Assembly (NCBI RefSeq): GCF_001884045.1
Contig: NZ_MACF01000129.1
Span: forward strand, 1-48,361
Length of the DNA: 48,361 nucleotides
Source: Bacillus mobilis
GTDB lineage: Bacteria > Bacillota > Bacilli > Bacillales > Bacillaceae_G
Direction: 5' to 3'
Below the pieces are notes generated by a model. That model searched no databases and was not told where the DNA came from. It saw only the letters and a list, made by a program, of their open reading frames with translations. Below, piece by piece: positions 10,917-20,388 of this stretch (its first letter is position 1; the number at the start of each line of letters is the position of its first letter). Position numbers and translations under genes: made by a program.

Positions 10917-12818
10917 TTACTTATCTTCTGATTCTTCATCGTCCTTCTTCATGTTGATGTTTACTTTCACATCAGCTGAAGATGTTGGACGTTCTGGCAA
11001 TCTGCCGTAATCACATAAATGATTGATTTGCTCTGCATCTAACGTTTCTACTTCAAGTAACGTTTTCGCAATAAGATCTAGTTTATCACGATTTTCAGTA
11101 AGAATTTCTTTCGCGCGAGCATAACAGTCTTTCATAATCGTTTGCATTTCCACATCGATTTCATGTGCAATTGCATCACTGTAGTTTTGTTCTGAATGGA
11201 AGTCTCTTCCTAAGAACACTTGACCACCTTGTGAGCTACCAAATTGCATTGGTCCAAGCTTATCACTCATACCGAATTCCGTAACCATACGTCTTGCAAT
11301 GCCAGTCGCACGTTGGAAGTCGTTGTGAGCACCTGTACTCACTTCACCAAACACAATCTCCTCAGCTACTCGACCACCAAGTAAACCAGTGATTTTATCA
11401 AGTAACTCTGGCTTTGTCATGAAGTAACGATCTTCTTTCGGAAGCATTACTGCATATCCACCAGCTTGACCACGAGGGACAATTGTTACTTTATGAACGA
11501 CATCTGCTTCATCAAGAACAACACCAATTACAGTGTGGCCCGCTTCATGGAAAGCAACGATATTACGTTCTTTTTCAGAGATAACACGACTCTTCTTAGC
11601 CGGACCTGCAATAACACGATCCGTCGCTTCATCAATGTCACTCATATCAATTTTCTTCTTATCTTGACGCGCAGCTACTAAAGCAGCTTCGTTTAATAAG
11701 TTTTCAAGATCGGCACCAGAGAATCCTGGCGTACGAGTTGCAATTGCTCTTAAGTTGATATTCTCATCAAGCGGTTTATTACGAGCATGTACTTTCAGTA
11801 CAGCTTCACGGCCATTTACATCTGGACGATCGACTGTAATTTGACGGTCAAAACGACCTGGACGTAATAATGCTGGGTCAAGAATATCAGGACGGTTTGT
11901 CGCAGCGATGATAATAATACCTTCGTTTGCACCGAATCCATCCATTTCAACAAGCAATTGGTTCAACGTTTGCTCACGCTCATCATGGCCACCACCAAGA
12001 CCTGCGCCACGTTGACGTCCTACCGCATCAATTTCATCAATGAAAATGATACAAGGAGCATTTTTCTTTGCGTTTTCGAATAAATCACGTACACGTGATG
12101 CACCGACACCGACGAACATCTCTACGAAATCAGAACCACTGATAGAGAAGAATGGAACGCCTGCCTCACCTGCAACGGCACGTGCTAGTAAAGTTTTACC
12201 TGTACCTGGAGGTCCTACTAATAGAACACCCTTCGGAATACGGGCACCAACTTCAGCGAACTTACGAGGGTCTTTCAAGAATTCAACTACCTCAACAAGC
12301 TCTTGTTTCTCTTCATCCGCTCCAGCAACATCTCTGAAACGAACTTTTTTCTTTTCGTCATTATATAACTTCGCCTTACTTTTCCCGAAGTTCATAACAC
12401 GGCTACCGCCGCCCTGAGCTTGGTTTAATAAGAAGAAGAATAAAATGAAGATAATAACAAACGGAATGATAGAAGTAAAGAATGTTACCCAAGCACTTGT
12501 TTCTTCTGCTGGTTGATACTTAACTTCAGCACCTTGCGCTTTGTCATTAATTTTCTTTTGTAATTCCTCAGTATTTGGTGCATAAGTAACAAATTGTTCT
12601 CCTTGGCTAGAGTTGTTAAATTGTCCTTTTACCTCAAATACACCATTTTTCGGTTGAAGTTGCACATTACGCACTTCACCTTTTTCTAGTTTAGTAATGA
12701 ATTTATCGTAGCTAACTGATGTCGTTTTTTGTGTCGAACCATTAAAATAGCTCACGATTCCAATTACTACTAGGAATATCAGTAAATAAAAGATGGTATT
12801 ACGGAAGATACGATTCAT
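10917..12818 (-). CDS. ftsH: FtsH, membrane AAA+ zinc protease
   Basis: ATP-dependent protease for quality control of membrane and regulatory proteins. Membrane helices at about 7-25 and 110-132 flank an outer domain. Walker A GPPGTGKT is at 203-210, Walker B IIFIDEID near 257, SRH GRFDRQ near 321, and the zinc HEAGH at 424-428. The C-terminus is charged. Length 633 is typical. GGAGG about 6-7 bases before ATG. The leader holds a weak sigma-A-like TTGTAT-18-TACGAT. A terminator follows. Confidence 0.97.
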   Translation of the reverse strand: MNRIFRNTIFYLLIFLVVIGIVSYFNGSTQKTTSVSYDKFITKLEKGEVRNVQLQPKNGVFEVKGQFNNSSQGEQFVTYAPNTEELQKKINDKAQGAEVKYQPAEETSAWVTFFTSIIPFVIIFILFFFLLNQAQGGGSRVMNFGKSKAKLYNDEKKKVRFRDVAGADEEKQELVEVVEFLKDPRKFAEVGARIPKGVLLVGPPGTGKTLLARAVAGEAGVPFFSISGSDFVEMFVGVGASRVRDLFENAKKNAPCIIFIDEIDAVGRQRGAGLGGGHDEREQTLNQLLVEMDGFGANEGIIIIAATNRPDILDPALLRPGRFDRQITVDRPDVNGREAVLKVHARNKPLDENINLRAIATRTPGFSGADLENLLNEAALVAARQDKKKIDMSDIDEATDRVIAGPAKKSRVISEKERNIVAFHEAGHTVIGVVLDEADVVHKVTIVPRGQAGGYAVMLPKEDRYFMTKPELLDKITGLLGGRVAEEIVFGEVSTGAHNDFQRATGIARRMVTEFGMSDKLGPMQFGSSQGGQVFLGRDFHSEQNYSDAIAHEIDVEMQTIMKDCYARAKEILTENRDKLDLIAKTLLEVETLDAEQINHLCDYGRLPERPTSSADVKVNINMKKDDEESEDK

Positions 12819-12903
12819 TCCTAACCTCCTCTCACGGCATAAACACTATAGTAAATCGTAACATAGAAAAAATTTCCTATACAATTGTGACGCCTGTATT
12901 TAA

Positions 12904-13446
12904 TTAATTTGAGTAAACGCTTGGTTTTAATACTCCTACATAAGGAAGATTACGGTACTGCTCTTTATAATCTAATCCATACCCTACAACAAATTCATGC
13001 GGTACAGTAAATCCAACATAATCCGCTTTCAAATCTACTTTGCGGCCTGTTGGCTTATCTAATAACGTAACAATTTTTACAGATTTCGCTTTACGATATT
13101 TAAATAGGTCTACTAAGTAGCTTAACGTAAGACCGCTATCAATAATATCTTCAACGATTAAAATATCGCGACCTTCTACAGAAGTATCAAGGTCTTTTAA
13201 AATTTTCACTTCGCCTGTTGAAACAGTAGAGTGACCGTAACTAGATACAGCCATAAAGTCCATTTCAAGATATGTATCTGTTCTCTTTAATAAATCTGCC
13301 ATGAATGGCATTGCACCCTTTAATACGCCGATTGCAAGAGGTACTGTGTTTTTATAATCCTCTGCAATAATTGCGCCTAATTCGAGCACCTTTTCTTGTA
13401 TTTGTTCTTCAGAAATTAATACTTTTTCGATATCTTGATTCATCAT
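12904..13446 (-). CDS. hprT: Hypoxanthine phosphoribosyltransferase
   Basis: Purine salvage: turns hypoxanthine and guanine plus PRPP into IMP and GMP. The 180-residue protein has the PRPP loop [13 protein letters not shown] at 95-107 and the conserved KILKDLD segment. ATG at 13446, overlapping the tilS stop, with GGAGG upstream. In B. subtilis TilS and HprT are reported to act together on ftsH expression; ftsH follows here after 85 bases. Confidence 0.96.
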   Translation of the reverse strand: MMNQDIEKVLISEEQIQEKVLELGAIIAEDYKNTVPLAIGVLKGAMPFMADLLKRTDTYLEMDFMAVSSYGHSTVSTGEVKILKDLDTSVEGRDILIVEDIIDSGLTLSYLVDLFKYRKAKSVKIVTLLDKPTGRKVDLKADYVGFTVPHEFVVGYGLDYKEQYRNLPYVGVLKPSVYSN

Positions 13447-14873
13447 TTCATTATCCTCCCGGAAGACTCCTTGCTTTTGTAGTGAATAATCATATATTTA
13501 TCCTTCTTTGCCGTCTCTTTCGAGATAGCAAATGCAGATCGCTTCAACAAGGGTATCCAAATAATATTCCCACTTGCATCACAAACGACCGGCCATTCTT
13601 CTCTTTTTTCTCTTGGTACTTTTGCTTCGATAAAAATAGTTTTTATCTTTTTTGTGCCATTCATACCTTGTATTGACATACGATCTCCATTTTCTCTAGA
13701 ACGAATACGAAGTGGATATGATATATCATTATACTTAGCAACAAATACTGTTTCATTCATGTTACTTGGTATATCTTCGCTCACCTCTGCTACAAGCTTA
13801 TCCCCGTTCGATAGCGTAATTGTCCCGGGCATTGATAAATCTTGTAAAAAAGGAGAAACAATTTCTTGTTTAAATCCAAAGTTGCACTCCTCGTATGCGC
13901 GAACAATTTTTAAATCACCTGGGAAATCAAGTGAACCCGAAGGTTGTGTCCGCTTAAAAAACTCAATCACTTTGTCAATATGTATAGAGGAAAGAGAAGA
14001 TGGAATCTTATATTCATAAAGATAGTTTAATATTAGTTGAATCCCTCTTCTTTGTAAAGGCATAGACATGGATTCAAAGGCAGGAATTGATAAGCTAATT
14101 TGTTTATCACTTTTTTTTGTAATTACTTTATTCATTTTCTCAAAAGCTAATTCCTGCAAATACGCCTCATCCTCTTGCATCTGCATGCTAAATTTTTGGA
14201 ATTTCTCATGCACTTGTGAATTTTCTTCTTTCAAATGCGGAAGGACATATTTACGTAATCGATTCCTTGTATATACTTCCTTTTTATTACTTGGATCTAT
14301 ACGAGGAATTATTTTTAGCTTATTACAGTAATCAACAATTTCTTCCTTCGTTACTCCAAGTAACGGCCTAATTAAATATCCATTATGAAAAGGACGCTTC
14401 ACTGCAATGCCTGCATATCCTTTCGGAGTACTCCCTCGCACAAGGCGCATTAAGATCGTCTCTACTTGGTCATCACCATGATGTCCAAGAGCTACATATC
14501 TCGCATCATATTTCTTCATTATTCTTTCCAAAAATGCATATCTGCATTCTCTAGCAGCAACTTGTGCATTCAACCCGTATTGCTGTTGATATTGCGACAC
14601 ATTAATCCTTATCGTTTCGCAAATAACTCCCAGTCCCTTACAAAGGTCCTGCACAAACTGTAGGTCCTCATGAGATTCATCACCTCTAAACATATGATCC
14701 ACATGCGCCACTACAATTTTAAACTGTTTTGCTGCTCTTTTTTCTAACAAATAATATAGAAGAGCCAAAGAGTCAGGACCACCAGAAACCCCTACAACAA
14801 TTGTTGAATGTTCCTTTAATACATCATGCTGCTTTACAAAGTCATCTACCTTTTCAACAAATGTATCTTTCAA
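13443..14873 (-). CDS. tilS: tRNA(Ile)-lysidine synthetase
   Basis: Modifies C34 of the CAT-anticodon tRNA-Ile to lysidine with ATP and lysine, changing its codon from AUG to AUA. The 476-residue PP-loop ATPase has SGGPDS at 30-35 and a HHGDDQVET segment; N- and C-terminal domains match TilS. A GTG at 14885 is part of the Shine-Dalgarno-like AAAGGTGATT. TTG at 14873, 7 bases after it, gives the usual length and is preferred. The stop overlaps hprT by 4 bases, as in many Bacillus. Confidence 0.94.
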   Translation of the reverse strand: MKDTFVEKVDDFVKQHDVLKEHSTIVVGVSGGPDSLALLYYLLEKRAAKQFKIVVAHVDHMFRGDESHEDLQFVQDLCKGLGVICETIRINVSQYQQQYGLNAQVAARECRYAFLERIMKKYDARYVALGHHGDDQVETILMRLVRGSTPKGYAGIAVKRPFHNGYLIRPLLGVTKEEIVDYCNKLKIIPRIDPSNKKEVYTRNRLRKYVLPHLKEENSQVHEKFQKFSMQMQEDEAYLQELAFEKMNKVITKKSDKQISLSIPAFESMSMPLQRRGIQLILNYLYEYKIPSSLSSIHIDKVIEFFKRTQPSGSLDFPGDLKIVRAYEECNFGFKQEIVSPFLQDLSMPGTITLSNGDKLVAEVSEDIPSNMNETVFVAKYNDISYPLRIRSRENGDRMSIQGMNGTKKIKTIFIEAKVPREKREEWPVVCDASGNIIWIPLLKRSAFAISKETAKKDKYMIIHYKSKESSGRIMK

Positions 14874-14928
14874 CTTCGTAATCACCTTTCATTAAACAAG
14901 AACAGCAACGTTAGTTACCTTGTTTATA

Positions 14929-14957
14929 ATGGTACAACTTTTACAAACATTGTGCAA
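14929..14957 (-). promoter_or_regulatory. possible tilS-hprT promoter
   Basis: TTGCAC (14952-14957), 17 bases, TACCAT (14929-14934), about 55 bases before the tilS start. Confidence 0.5.
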
Positions 14958-15038
14958 AAAAAAGATATACAAAAATTACATTTTTATCTTACATCATCCG
15001 TACATATTCACAAAAATAATACCATTATCTTTTAAAGC

Positions 15039-15068
15039 AAAAAAACCTAGGCATCCACCTAGGTTTTT
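15039..15068 (-). terminator. spoIIE terminator
   Basis: 11-bp stem AAAAACCTAGG/CCTAGGTTTTT, 6-base loop, and T-run on the minus strand. Confidence 0.9.
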
Positions 15069-15098
15069 AGAAAGAAATATCACACTTAAAGTTTCGCT

Positions 15099-17570
15099 TT
15101 ATTGTGCCTGCATTCCTACAATTGGAATCGTAGCCCACTTCGGCATATTTTTCTTCACTTTCGCCACAACAATAGTCATATCGTCATTTATATAACCATC
15201 ACAAGAGCGAATCACTTCTTCCATAATGATATCAGCAATTTCTTGCGGATCTTCGGTTTGTAATTCTTTAATTTTTCGTTTCATCCATAGTTCATGATTC
15301 TCCACATGTTGTGCTCCCTCAAAAATCCCATCGCTCATCATAATAAGAATATCACCCGTTTTTAATTGTTCACCTACTACATCAACTTCAACATCCTCAA
15401 TAATCCCCATCGGTAAATTACTTGCCTCAATTTTCAAAATATTATTTGCGCGTTTAACAAAACTCGGTGTCGATCCAATCTTTAAAAACTTCGCACTCGC
15501 ATCTCGCAAATCTACCATGGCTAAATCTAACGTCGTAAACATCTCTTCTGTTGTTCTTAAAGAAAGAATAGAATTGATAGACTTAATCGCTATTTCCTCA
15601 TCAATGCCTGATTGAAGTATTTTTTGTAATAATTTCACCGTTTCTTTACTCTCCATATGAGCTCTTTGCCCATTTCCCATACCATCACTAATTGCAAGCG
15701 CATATTTACCGACACTTAGATCCATCATCGCATAAGAATCACCCGAAACGAACCCACCGCCTTTTGCAGCTGTAGCCAACCCAGTATCAAGAGAATACGT
15801 TTTTGCCGAACCAAATGATATTAAGCTGTGACCGTTCGGATAAGAAGACTTTTCTTCATGTTTAACAACTATATTTTCCTTTAGAATATCAGAAAGCATC
15901 GGTGCAACTAATTTTTCACACTCTCCATGTTCATTAGATGCAACGGGAATTAGCATTTCAATATCAATACTTCCTCTATCTAAACAATAAATATCAACGT
16001 GCTCTATTTCTACACCAAAATCACGAAACGCTTGCAAGATCTGTTCTTCTTGTACTTGATGATTTTCTCGTTCTCTTTGTATCTCCTTAGCAAAATCCTC
16101 CATAACTTTTGATACACCTAATAGTTGCTCCGCTACTATTCTACGATTTTCTTTCATTTGCTTTCGTAATTTCTGTCCCTCATAGAAATGATCTAATTCA
16201 CCAGCTACTAAATCCGTCACTTTCTTTCCTCTCACACAATGCTTGTCCCATTCACGGACTAACTTTCGATTATGCTGCAACGTCCCCTCTTCCGTTTCAC
16301 TCATTATTTGTTTCATATAGTCGTACGTTTTATCGAAATTAACTACCCAGCATTGGTCCTTTTTAAAGCATGTTTGACATGTTTTTGCAGTAATTGTGCT
16401 TAAGAACAAATCTGCCTCCGTCTCTTTATCTTCCTCCTCCACATATCCATATACAGAAAAGCTATTAGATAAAGCAGCAAATACATTGGCAAATTGATTA
16501 ATTTTATTCGCTGTAACATCACGCATTCTTCTTAAATACTGTTGTTGATCTTGCGAATGTTCCTGTGTGCCTGGCATGAATTTAGCAATACGATCCATAA
16601 CAAGTTTCGGTGTTAATAAGAAGAACGCAATCGCCACACCAGATTCAATTAAAGTTGTCACAATGTTTGTTTGTTTGTCTACATATAGCGTAATCAAGCT
16701 CGTCCCAATTAATAAACCTAAACTAACACCTAAACGCTTTCCTTCTTTTAACAAACCACCAAGCAACCCAGAAAAAGCAAGCAGACTAAGTTGAGACAAA
16801 CTAGAGACATTCGCTAAACTTAATATTAATCCAGTGACGACCCCCACTGTAGATCCTGTAGCCGCCCCCGCGATAAATGCAAACACGAGCACTAAATACC
16901 TAGTAAAAATATGTTGAATAGAAGCGTCATATACAAACCAATCTGTTGTACCTGTTAAAACAGAAGCTAGTAATATAATTAAACAAACAATTTCTTCTGT
17001 CTCTAGCGCTTGTTGTTTACCTTTTCGTTCGACTAAAAGCGGAACACTTTGCAAAAATATCATAGTTAATACGAAGCTAAGCCCTGCCTCAATCGTACTA
17101 ACGAGTAAATCGTACATGGTAACAGTTTGTTGCGCAAAATATACGACAACTAAATGTGCGGTTAATGCGGAGATAAATACTTGGAATGGAACAAGTCCGA
17201 CAGTTTTACGTGTAAACCGACTAAAGAAGATATTATAAATGAAGAAAGTAAAAATAGATGCAAAGGTAAAGAATAAATTATCTATCGAAACTGAAAGTGC
17301 GCCCCCCATTAGAGCCAAGAACGCGAGCGGCATTTTATCCCGCTTCATAACATAAACAGCAGCAAAAAATGGCAGTGCAAACGGTAAAATGTTTGTTAAT
17401 ATATATGCTCGTCCCAAAAGAAAACCAATAACAACAATAATAAATCCCCATCTAAAGAAAACTTGTTCAAACTTCATTCGCAACTTACTTGTCCACTTTC
17501 CTGCTCCAAGCTGACTCTCATTCATTGCCAATGCACTTGTATTCATAGTATTCCTTCCTGCTTTAGGCAT
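15099..17570 (-). CDS. spoIIE: SpoIIE, stage II sporulation phosphatase
   Basis: Dephosphorylates SpoIIAA and so frees sigma-F in the forespore; it also helps polar septation through FtsZ. The 823-residue protein has a short cytoplasmic head, about ten membrane helices (40-330), a central regulatory region with cysteines (CQTCFKKDQC), and a C-terminal PP2C phosphatase domain with SDGMGNGQRA and a late DDMTIVV. The first ATG (17570) with GGTGGTG gives the family-like MPKAGRN start. It is monocistronic. Confidence 0.96.
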   Translation of the reverse strand: MPKAGRNTMNTSALAMNESQLGAGKWTSKLRMKFEQVFFRWGFIIVVIGFLLGRAYILTNILPFALPFFAAVYVMKRDKMPLAFLALMGGALSVSIDNLFFTFASIFTFFIYNIFFSRFTRKTVGLVPFQVFISALTAHLVVVYFAQQTVTMYDLLVSTIEAGLSFVLTMIFLQSVPLLVERKGKQQALETEEIVCLIILLASVLTGTTDWFVYDASIQHIFTRYLVLVFAFIAGAATGSTVGVVTGLILSLANVSSLSQLSLLAFSGLLGGLLKEGKRLGVSLGLLIGTSLITLYVDKQTNIVTTLIESGVAIAFFLLTPKLVMDRIAKFMPGTQEHSQDQQQYLRRMRDVTANKINQFANVFAALSNSFSVYGYVEEEDKETEADLFLSTITAKTCQTCFKKDQCWVVNFDKTYDYMKQIMSETEEGTLQHNRKLVREWDKHCVRGKKVTDLVAGELDHFYEGQKLRKQMKENRRIVAEQLLGVSKVMEDFAKEIQRERENHQVQEEQILQAFRDFGVEIEHVDIYCLDRGSIDIEMLIPVASNEHGECEKLVAPMLSDILKENIVVKHEEKSSYPNGHSLISFGSAKTYSLDTGLATAAKGGGFVSGDSYAMMDLSVGKYALAISDGMGNGQRAHMESKETVKLLQKILQSGIDEEIAIKSINSILSLRTTEEMFTTLDLAMVDLRDASAKFLKIGSTPSFVKRANNILKIEASNLPMGIIEDVEVDVVGEQLKTGDILIMMSDGIFEGAQHVENHELWMKRKIKELQTEDPQEIADIIMEEVIRSCDGYINDDMTIVVAKVKKNMPKWATIPIVGMQAQ

Positions 17571-17605
17571 ATTTTTAACACCACCTGCATAGTTTAATTA
17601 CTGTC

Positions 17606-17638
17606 ATTATAAAAGATGATTATTGGGATTTTTGTCAA
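17606..17638 (-). promoter_or_regulatory. spoIIE promoter, 21-bp spaced
   Basis: TTGACA (17633-17638) and TATAAT (17606-17611) are both consensus but separated by 21 bases rather than 17. This spacing is known for Spo0A-activated spoIIE and spoIIG of B. subtilis. Confidence 0.85.
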
Positions 17639-17664
17639 AACAACAGTTTTCACTTTTATAATCG

Positions 17665-17683
17665 TTCGACTTTTTATTCGAAA
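17665..17683 (-). promoter_or_regulatory. Spo0A-like boxes upstream of spoIIE
   Basis: TTTCGAA at 17677-17683 and AGTCGAA at 17665-17671, each one mismatch from TGNCGAA, centred about 40 bases upstream of the -35. They fit activation by Spo0A~P. Confidence 0.55.
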
Positions 17684-17792
17684 TAACTCTACATATATAC
17701 ACGGTATGTAATGTATCCTTAATATTTTAATCGAACATTCAGAAAATATAGGGTGATTTTGTAGAAGTGTTGTATGTCTTAATTTATTTAAC

Positions 17793-17826
17793 AAAAAAAG
17801 ATCATGCAAATTTGCATGATCTTTTT
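17793..17826 (-). terminator. tRNA operon terminator
   Basis: 14-bp inverted repeat around AAAGATCATGCAAA, T-run on the minus strand and a shorter one on the plus strand. Confidence 0.88.
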
Positions 17827-17830
17827 AGGA

Positions 17831-17902
17831 TGACCCGTACGGGATTCGAACCCGTGTTACCGCCGTGAAAGGGCGGTGTCTTAACCACTTGACCAACGGG
17901 CC
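17831..17902 (-). tRNA. tRNA-Glu (TTC anticodon)
   Basis: 72 nt: GGCCCGT acceptor, TTGGTCAAGTGG D-arm, TTC anticodon in CCCTTTCACGG, GGTTCGAATCC T-arm. CCA is not encoded. It follows tRNA-Met by 13 bases, with one promoter and one terminator for the pair. Confidence 0.95.
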
Positions 17903-17915
17903 GTTAAATTAAATA

Positions 17916-17989
17916 TAGCGGCGGAGGGGATCGAACCCCCGACCTCACGGGTATGAACCGTACGCTCTAGCCAGCTGAGCTACACCGCC
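17916..17989 (-). tRNA. tRNA-Met (CAT anticodon)
   Basis: 74 nt cloverleaf: GGCGGTG acceptor, TAGCTCAGCTGGCTAGA D-arm, CAT anticodon in GGTTCATACC, GGTTCGATCC T-arm. The shape matches the elongator type, not initiator (acceptor pairs at position 1, GTAG after it). CCA is not encoded. Confidence 0.93.
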
Positions 17990-18017
17990 ATGTCGTCTTA
18001 TTTAACGGACAATTAGT

Positions 18018-18046
18018 ATCTTACCTCAGATATAATTTAAAGTCAA
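18018..18046 (-). promoter_or_regulatory. tRNA-Met-Glu promoter
   Basis: TTGACT (18041-18046), 17 bases, TAAGAT (18018-18023), about 29 bases before the tRNA-Met 5' end. Confidence 0.78.
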
Positions 18047-18086
18047 CACATCTTGAAAACTTTTTTAAAAATATATTTTCACATAT

Positions 18087-18118
18087 AAAAAAGCACCCTG
18101 AGCAATCGCCCTGGGTAC
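18087..18118 (-). terminator. yabR terminator
   Basis: Stem GTACCCAGGGC/GCTCAGGGTGC with one mismatch and G-U pairs, GATT loop, then six T on the minus strand. Confidence 0.82.
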
Positions 18119-18149
18119 CTCTCTATATGCTAAGAATTAAACGTTCTTA

Positions 18150-18638
18150 TTATCCGCGACGTGCGCCACGGCCACCACGTTTAGATTCTGTGTTACGCTT
18201 TAAAGAAGTTAAACGATCTTCACTATCCTTTAAGAAACGTGCCATCTTTTGCTCGAATGTTTCTTTTGGAGCTCGTTCGTTACCGCCGCCACGGTTATCT
18301 CTGTTGAAAGAACGATTATTACGTTGTGGACGTCCAGAACGTTGTTGATCGCCACCACCGCGTTGGTATTCACCACGTGGACGATCTCCTTCTGTTTTTT
18401 CACGCTCTTTCGCTTTTTTAATAGATAGACCGATCTTGCCATCTTTTTCAACGTTAATAACTTTTACTTCTACTTGGTCGCCCACTTTTAAGTGATCGTT
18501 AATATCTTTCACATAATTATCAGCAACTTCACTAATATGAACAAGACCCGTTAAGCCTTCTGGCAGCTCCACAAAAGCCCCAAAATTTGTAATACCTGTT
18601 ACTTTACCCTGTAACTTGCTGCCTACCTCGATTGACAT
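18150..18638 (-). CDS. yabR: YabR, S1-domain RNA-binding protein with RG-rich tail
   Basis: Residues 1-75 are a clear S1 OB-fold domain (GKVTGITNFGAFVELPEG, GLVHISEV, GKIGLSIKK). Residues 85-125 are disordered, rich in Arg, Gly, Asn and Gln with RGG-like units. 126-150 is a short helical segment, and the protein ends RGGRGARRG. Binding to RNA or ribosomes is expected; the exact role is unknown. AGGAGGAG lies about 9 bases before ATG. A terminator follows, then the tRNAs. Confidence 0.9.
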   Translation of the reverse strand: MSIEVGSKLQGKVTGITNFGAFVELPEGLTGLVHISEVADNYVKDINDHLKVGDQVEVKVINVEKDGKIGLSIKKAKEREKTEGDRPRGEYQRGGGDQQRSGRPQRNNRSFNRDNRGGGNERAPKETFEQKMARFLKDSEDRLTSLKRNTESKRGGRGARRG

Positions 18639-18725
18639 AAAAAAAATGCTCCTCCTTAGTGGTTAAAAAGTCAAATTTTACTTTATTATATATAATCCTA
18701 AAATATAGTGTCAATAAGACATACT

Positions 18726-19085
18726 CTACTTAGAAACAGGAAAAATTATCTCCCCTTTTCCAGAGAAGAAATAATCCCTTCTAGCAATCTTTAATACGTA
18801 CTCTTCATCATTTAACTTTTGAACTTCGTCTTTTAGACTCTTTTCTTTATTCGTTAATGAATCCAGTTCTTTTTTCATGTCCTTAACTTTTGCTTCTTTT
18901 GCTCTAATGGAACTGTTTTGTTGATAAAACGTTACACTAATACTCGCAATAATTGTAAAAGCAAAGACAAGAAAAACCGCTAAACGGCGATAAAGTCGCT
19001 TCCTGTTCTCATCCGTTTGTATTATATGCTCTTTAACAGGATTTGGACTCTGTTTTTCGATTGTTCTTTGTCTCAGTTCCCTCAT
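18726..19085 (-). CDS. divIC: DivIC, septum-formation initiator
   Basis: Bitopic division protein of 119 residues of the FtsB/DivIC family. A cytoplasmic part (1-34) is followed by a membrane helix at 35-54, a coiled coil at about 60-95 and an extracellular end (ARRDYFFSGKGEIIFPV). It forms a complex with DivIB and FtsL in the divisome. ATG at 19085 overlaps the yabQ stop; AGGGGGACC lies upstream. The frame is open further, but that part is inside yabQ. Confidence 0.95.
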   Translation of the reverse strand: MRELRQRTIEKQSPNPVKEHIIQTDENRKRLYRRLAVFLVFAFTIIASISVTFYQQNSSIRAKEAKVKDMKKELDSLTNKEKSLKDEVQKLNDEEYVLKIARRDYFFSGKGEIIFPVSK

Positions 19086-19735
19086 TTCCGAGGTCCCCCT
19101 AACTTCTTTTTTATACGCTCCCATAATTGGAAGATATGTCCCTTTAATTTTGCTATATATTGCAGGAACCCTACATGTTTCATTATAAAAAGTTTAACAC
19201 GATTAGGGAGAAGTTTCCATATGAGCGAAGCAATAAATCGAACAGGCCAGAAAAAAACTTTCCATATGAAAAGTAATATCCAAATCACCATTTTCCATAA
19301 CACATGTCCAATTGAAAGCAGTATACGAAATAAGAATAATATAAATGCAATAAATAGCTGCGCTATAATAATAACAGGTTTTATCATGAGTAGCTTTATA
19401 ATTTGAACAAAAAAGTGTGTTGTTTGCATAAAAATATAGATGAGAAAATTTAACAATCTCATGTATATTGCTTTCAATAAGCTTTGATACGCCGCAAAAC
19501 CACATAATAATGCCAAAAATACATATATACGTAGTTCAGCTTCATTTACAAGAAGCAATACGTAAAAAACGAATAATGCTTGGACAATCCAAAATAGTAT
19601 ATCATATATAAATACAAGCCAACGTTTACGTTCCTGACGATTTAAAAATCGTTGGTATGTATCTAAAGATGCCCCAACCCAAGCACCCATTCCGATCATT
19701 GAGAGCATCGTATACAACTGAATTGTTAGGCTCAT
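19082..19735 (-). CDS. yabQ: YabQ, sporulation membrane protein
   Basis: Membrane protein of 217 residues with several hydrophobic segments, roughly 4-20, 40-63, 68-85, 108-145 and 150-170. A basic C-terminus follows (KKKLGGPRK). In B. subtilis YabQ is in the mother-cell membrane around the forespore and is required for cortex formation. The aromatic-rich segment at 146-176 (several Trp) is notable but normal for the family. The stop overlaps the divIC ATG by 4 bases. Confidence 0.9.
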   Translation of the reverse strand: MSLTIQLYTMLSMIGMGAWVGASLDTYQRFLNRQERKRWLVFIYDILFWIVQALFVFYVLLLVNEAELRIYVFLALLCGFAAYQSLLKAIYMRLLNFLIYIFMQTTHFFVQIIKLLMIKPVIIIAQLFIAFILFLFRILLSIGHVLWKMVIWILLFIWKVFFWPVRFIASLIWKLLPNRVKLFIMKHVGFLQYIAKLKGHIFQLWERIKKKLGGPRK

Positions 19736-20040
19736 TTAAACAACTTACTAAAGAATCCTTTAGTTTTCTCCCCTTGATTCTCATCAATATACAGCATCTC
19801 ATGAACTTTCCCTTTAATCGATACAACACCTTTTTCCACATCTAAATTTTTCATTTGCAAATTTTGACCACGAATTGTTAAAAAGCCCATTACAGTCTCA
19901 AGCAAAAACTCTTCGCTATCAAAACTCTCTACCTGCTTTACACCGGTAATATCAATTACACGCCTGCCACGCATAATAATATCATGCTCTACAGAAACAT
20001 TTTGTTGATTAGAAGACATAGGTGAGTAACCATTATTCAC
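19732..20040 (-). CDS. yabP: YabP, sporulation protein (YabP family)
   Basis: The 102-residue protein matches YabP: RVIDITGVKQVESFDSEEF and a KGFFSKLFK end. It is needed for sporulation in B. subtilis together with YabQ, but the activity is unknown; the fold is predicted to be a small beta-rich domain. The frame is open to an ATG at 20058. GTG at 20040, with GGGGGG 6 bases upstream, is better placed and gives a length near the B. subtilis protein. It overlaps yabQ by 3 bases (ATGA). Confidence 0.88.
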   Translation of the reverse strand: MNNGYSPMSSNQQNVSVEHDIIMRGRRVIDITGVKQVESFDSEEFLLETVMGFLTIRGQNLQMKNLDVEKGVVSIKGKVHEMLYIDENQGEKTKGFFSKLFK

Positions 20041-20075
20041 GTAAATCCCCCCATACATTTATACTAGCTAATAGT

Positions 20076-20083
20076 AATGTATG
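20076..20083 (-). promoter_or_regulatory. sigma-E-like -10 element before yabP
   Basis: CATACATT on the minus strand matches the sigma-E -10 CATACAnT, 36 bases before the yabP start. The -35 region is poor. B. subtilis yabPQ is known to be sigma-E dependent. Confidence 0.4.
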
Positions 20084-20098
20084 AAGGGATAATTGATT

Positions 20099-20374
20099 TT
20101 AGAACAAGCCTTCTTCAGCCTTTACTTTTTCTTCGCGAACTAAGCTATACATATTTGCTGCATCTTCTTTTTTAGTCGTTTCTTTCAATTCGTTTATTTT
20201 TACAGTTACTATTTTTTGACCAAAACGAATTGTTAATTCATCAGCTACTTTCACATCCGAACTCGCTTTTGCCACTTGACCATTAATTGCTATTCTTCCT
20301 TGATCAGCTACTTCTTTCGCTAATGTTCTTCTTTTAATTAAACGTGATACTTTTAAAAACTTATCTAGACGCAT
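20099..20374 (-). CDS. rqcP: RqcP (YabO), S4-domain ribosome quality-control factor
   Basis: Hsp15-like protein of 91 residues with an S4 RNA-binding domain at 1-60 ([19 protein letters not shown]). With RqcH it adds alanine tails to peptides on stalled 50S subunits, binding near the P-site tRNA. The frame is open to 20419, but ATG at 20374 with GGGGG upstream is the family start. It is co-transcribed with mazG and lies before a sigma-E-type element for yabP. Confidence 0.94.
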   Translation of the reverse strand: MRLDKFLKVSRLIKRRTLAKEVADQGRIAINGQVAKASSDVKVADELTIRFGQKIVTVKINELKETTKKEDAANMYSLVREEKVKAEEGLF

Positions 20375-20388
20375 ATCAAATCCCCCTA

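Noticed and set aside
17594-17809. 71-codon minus-strand frame between the tRNAs and spoIIE
   Set aside because: It spans the tRNA terminator, the Spo0A-like boxes and the spoIIE promoter and has no ribosome site.
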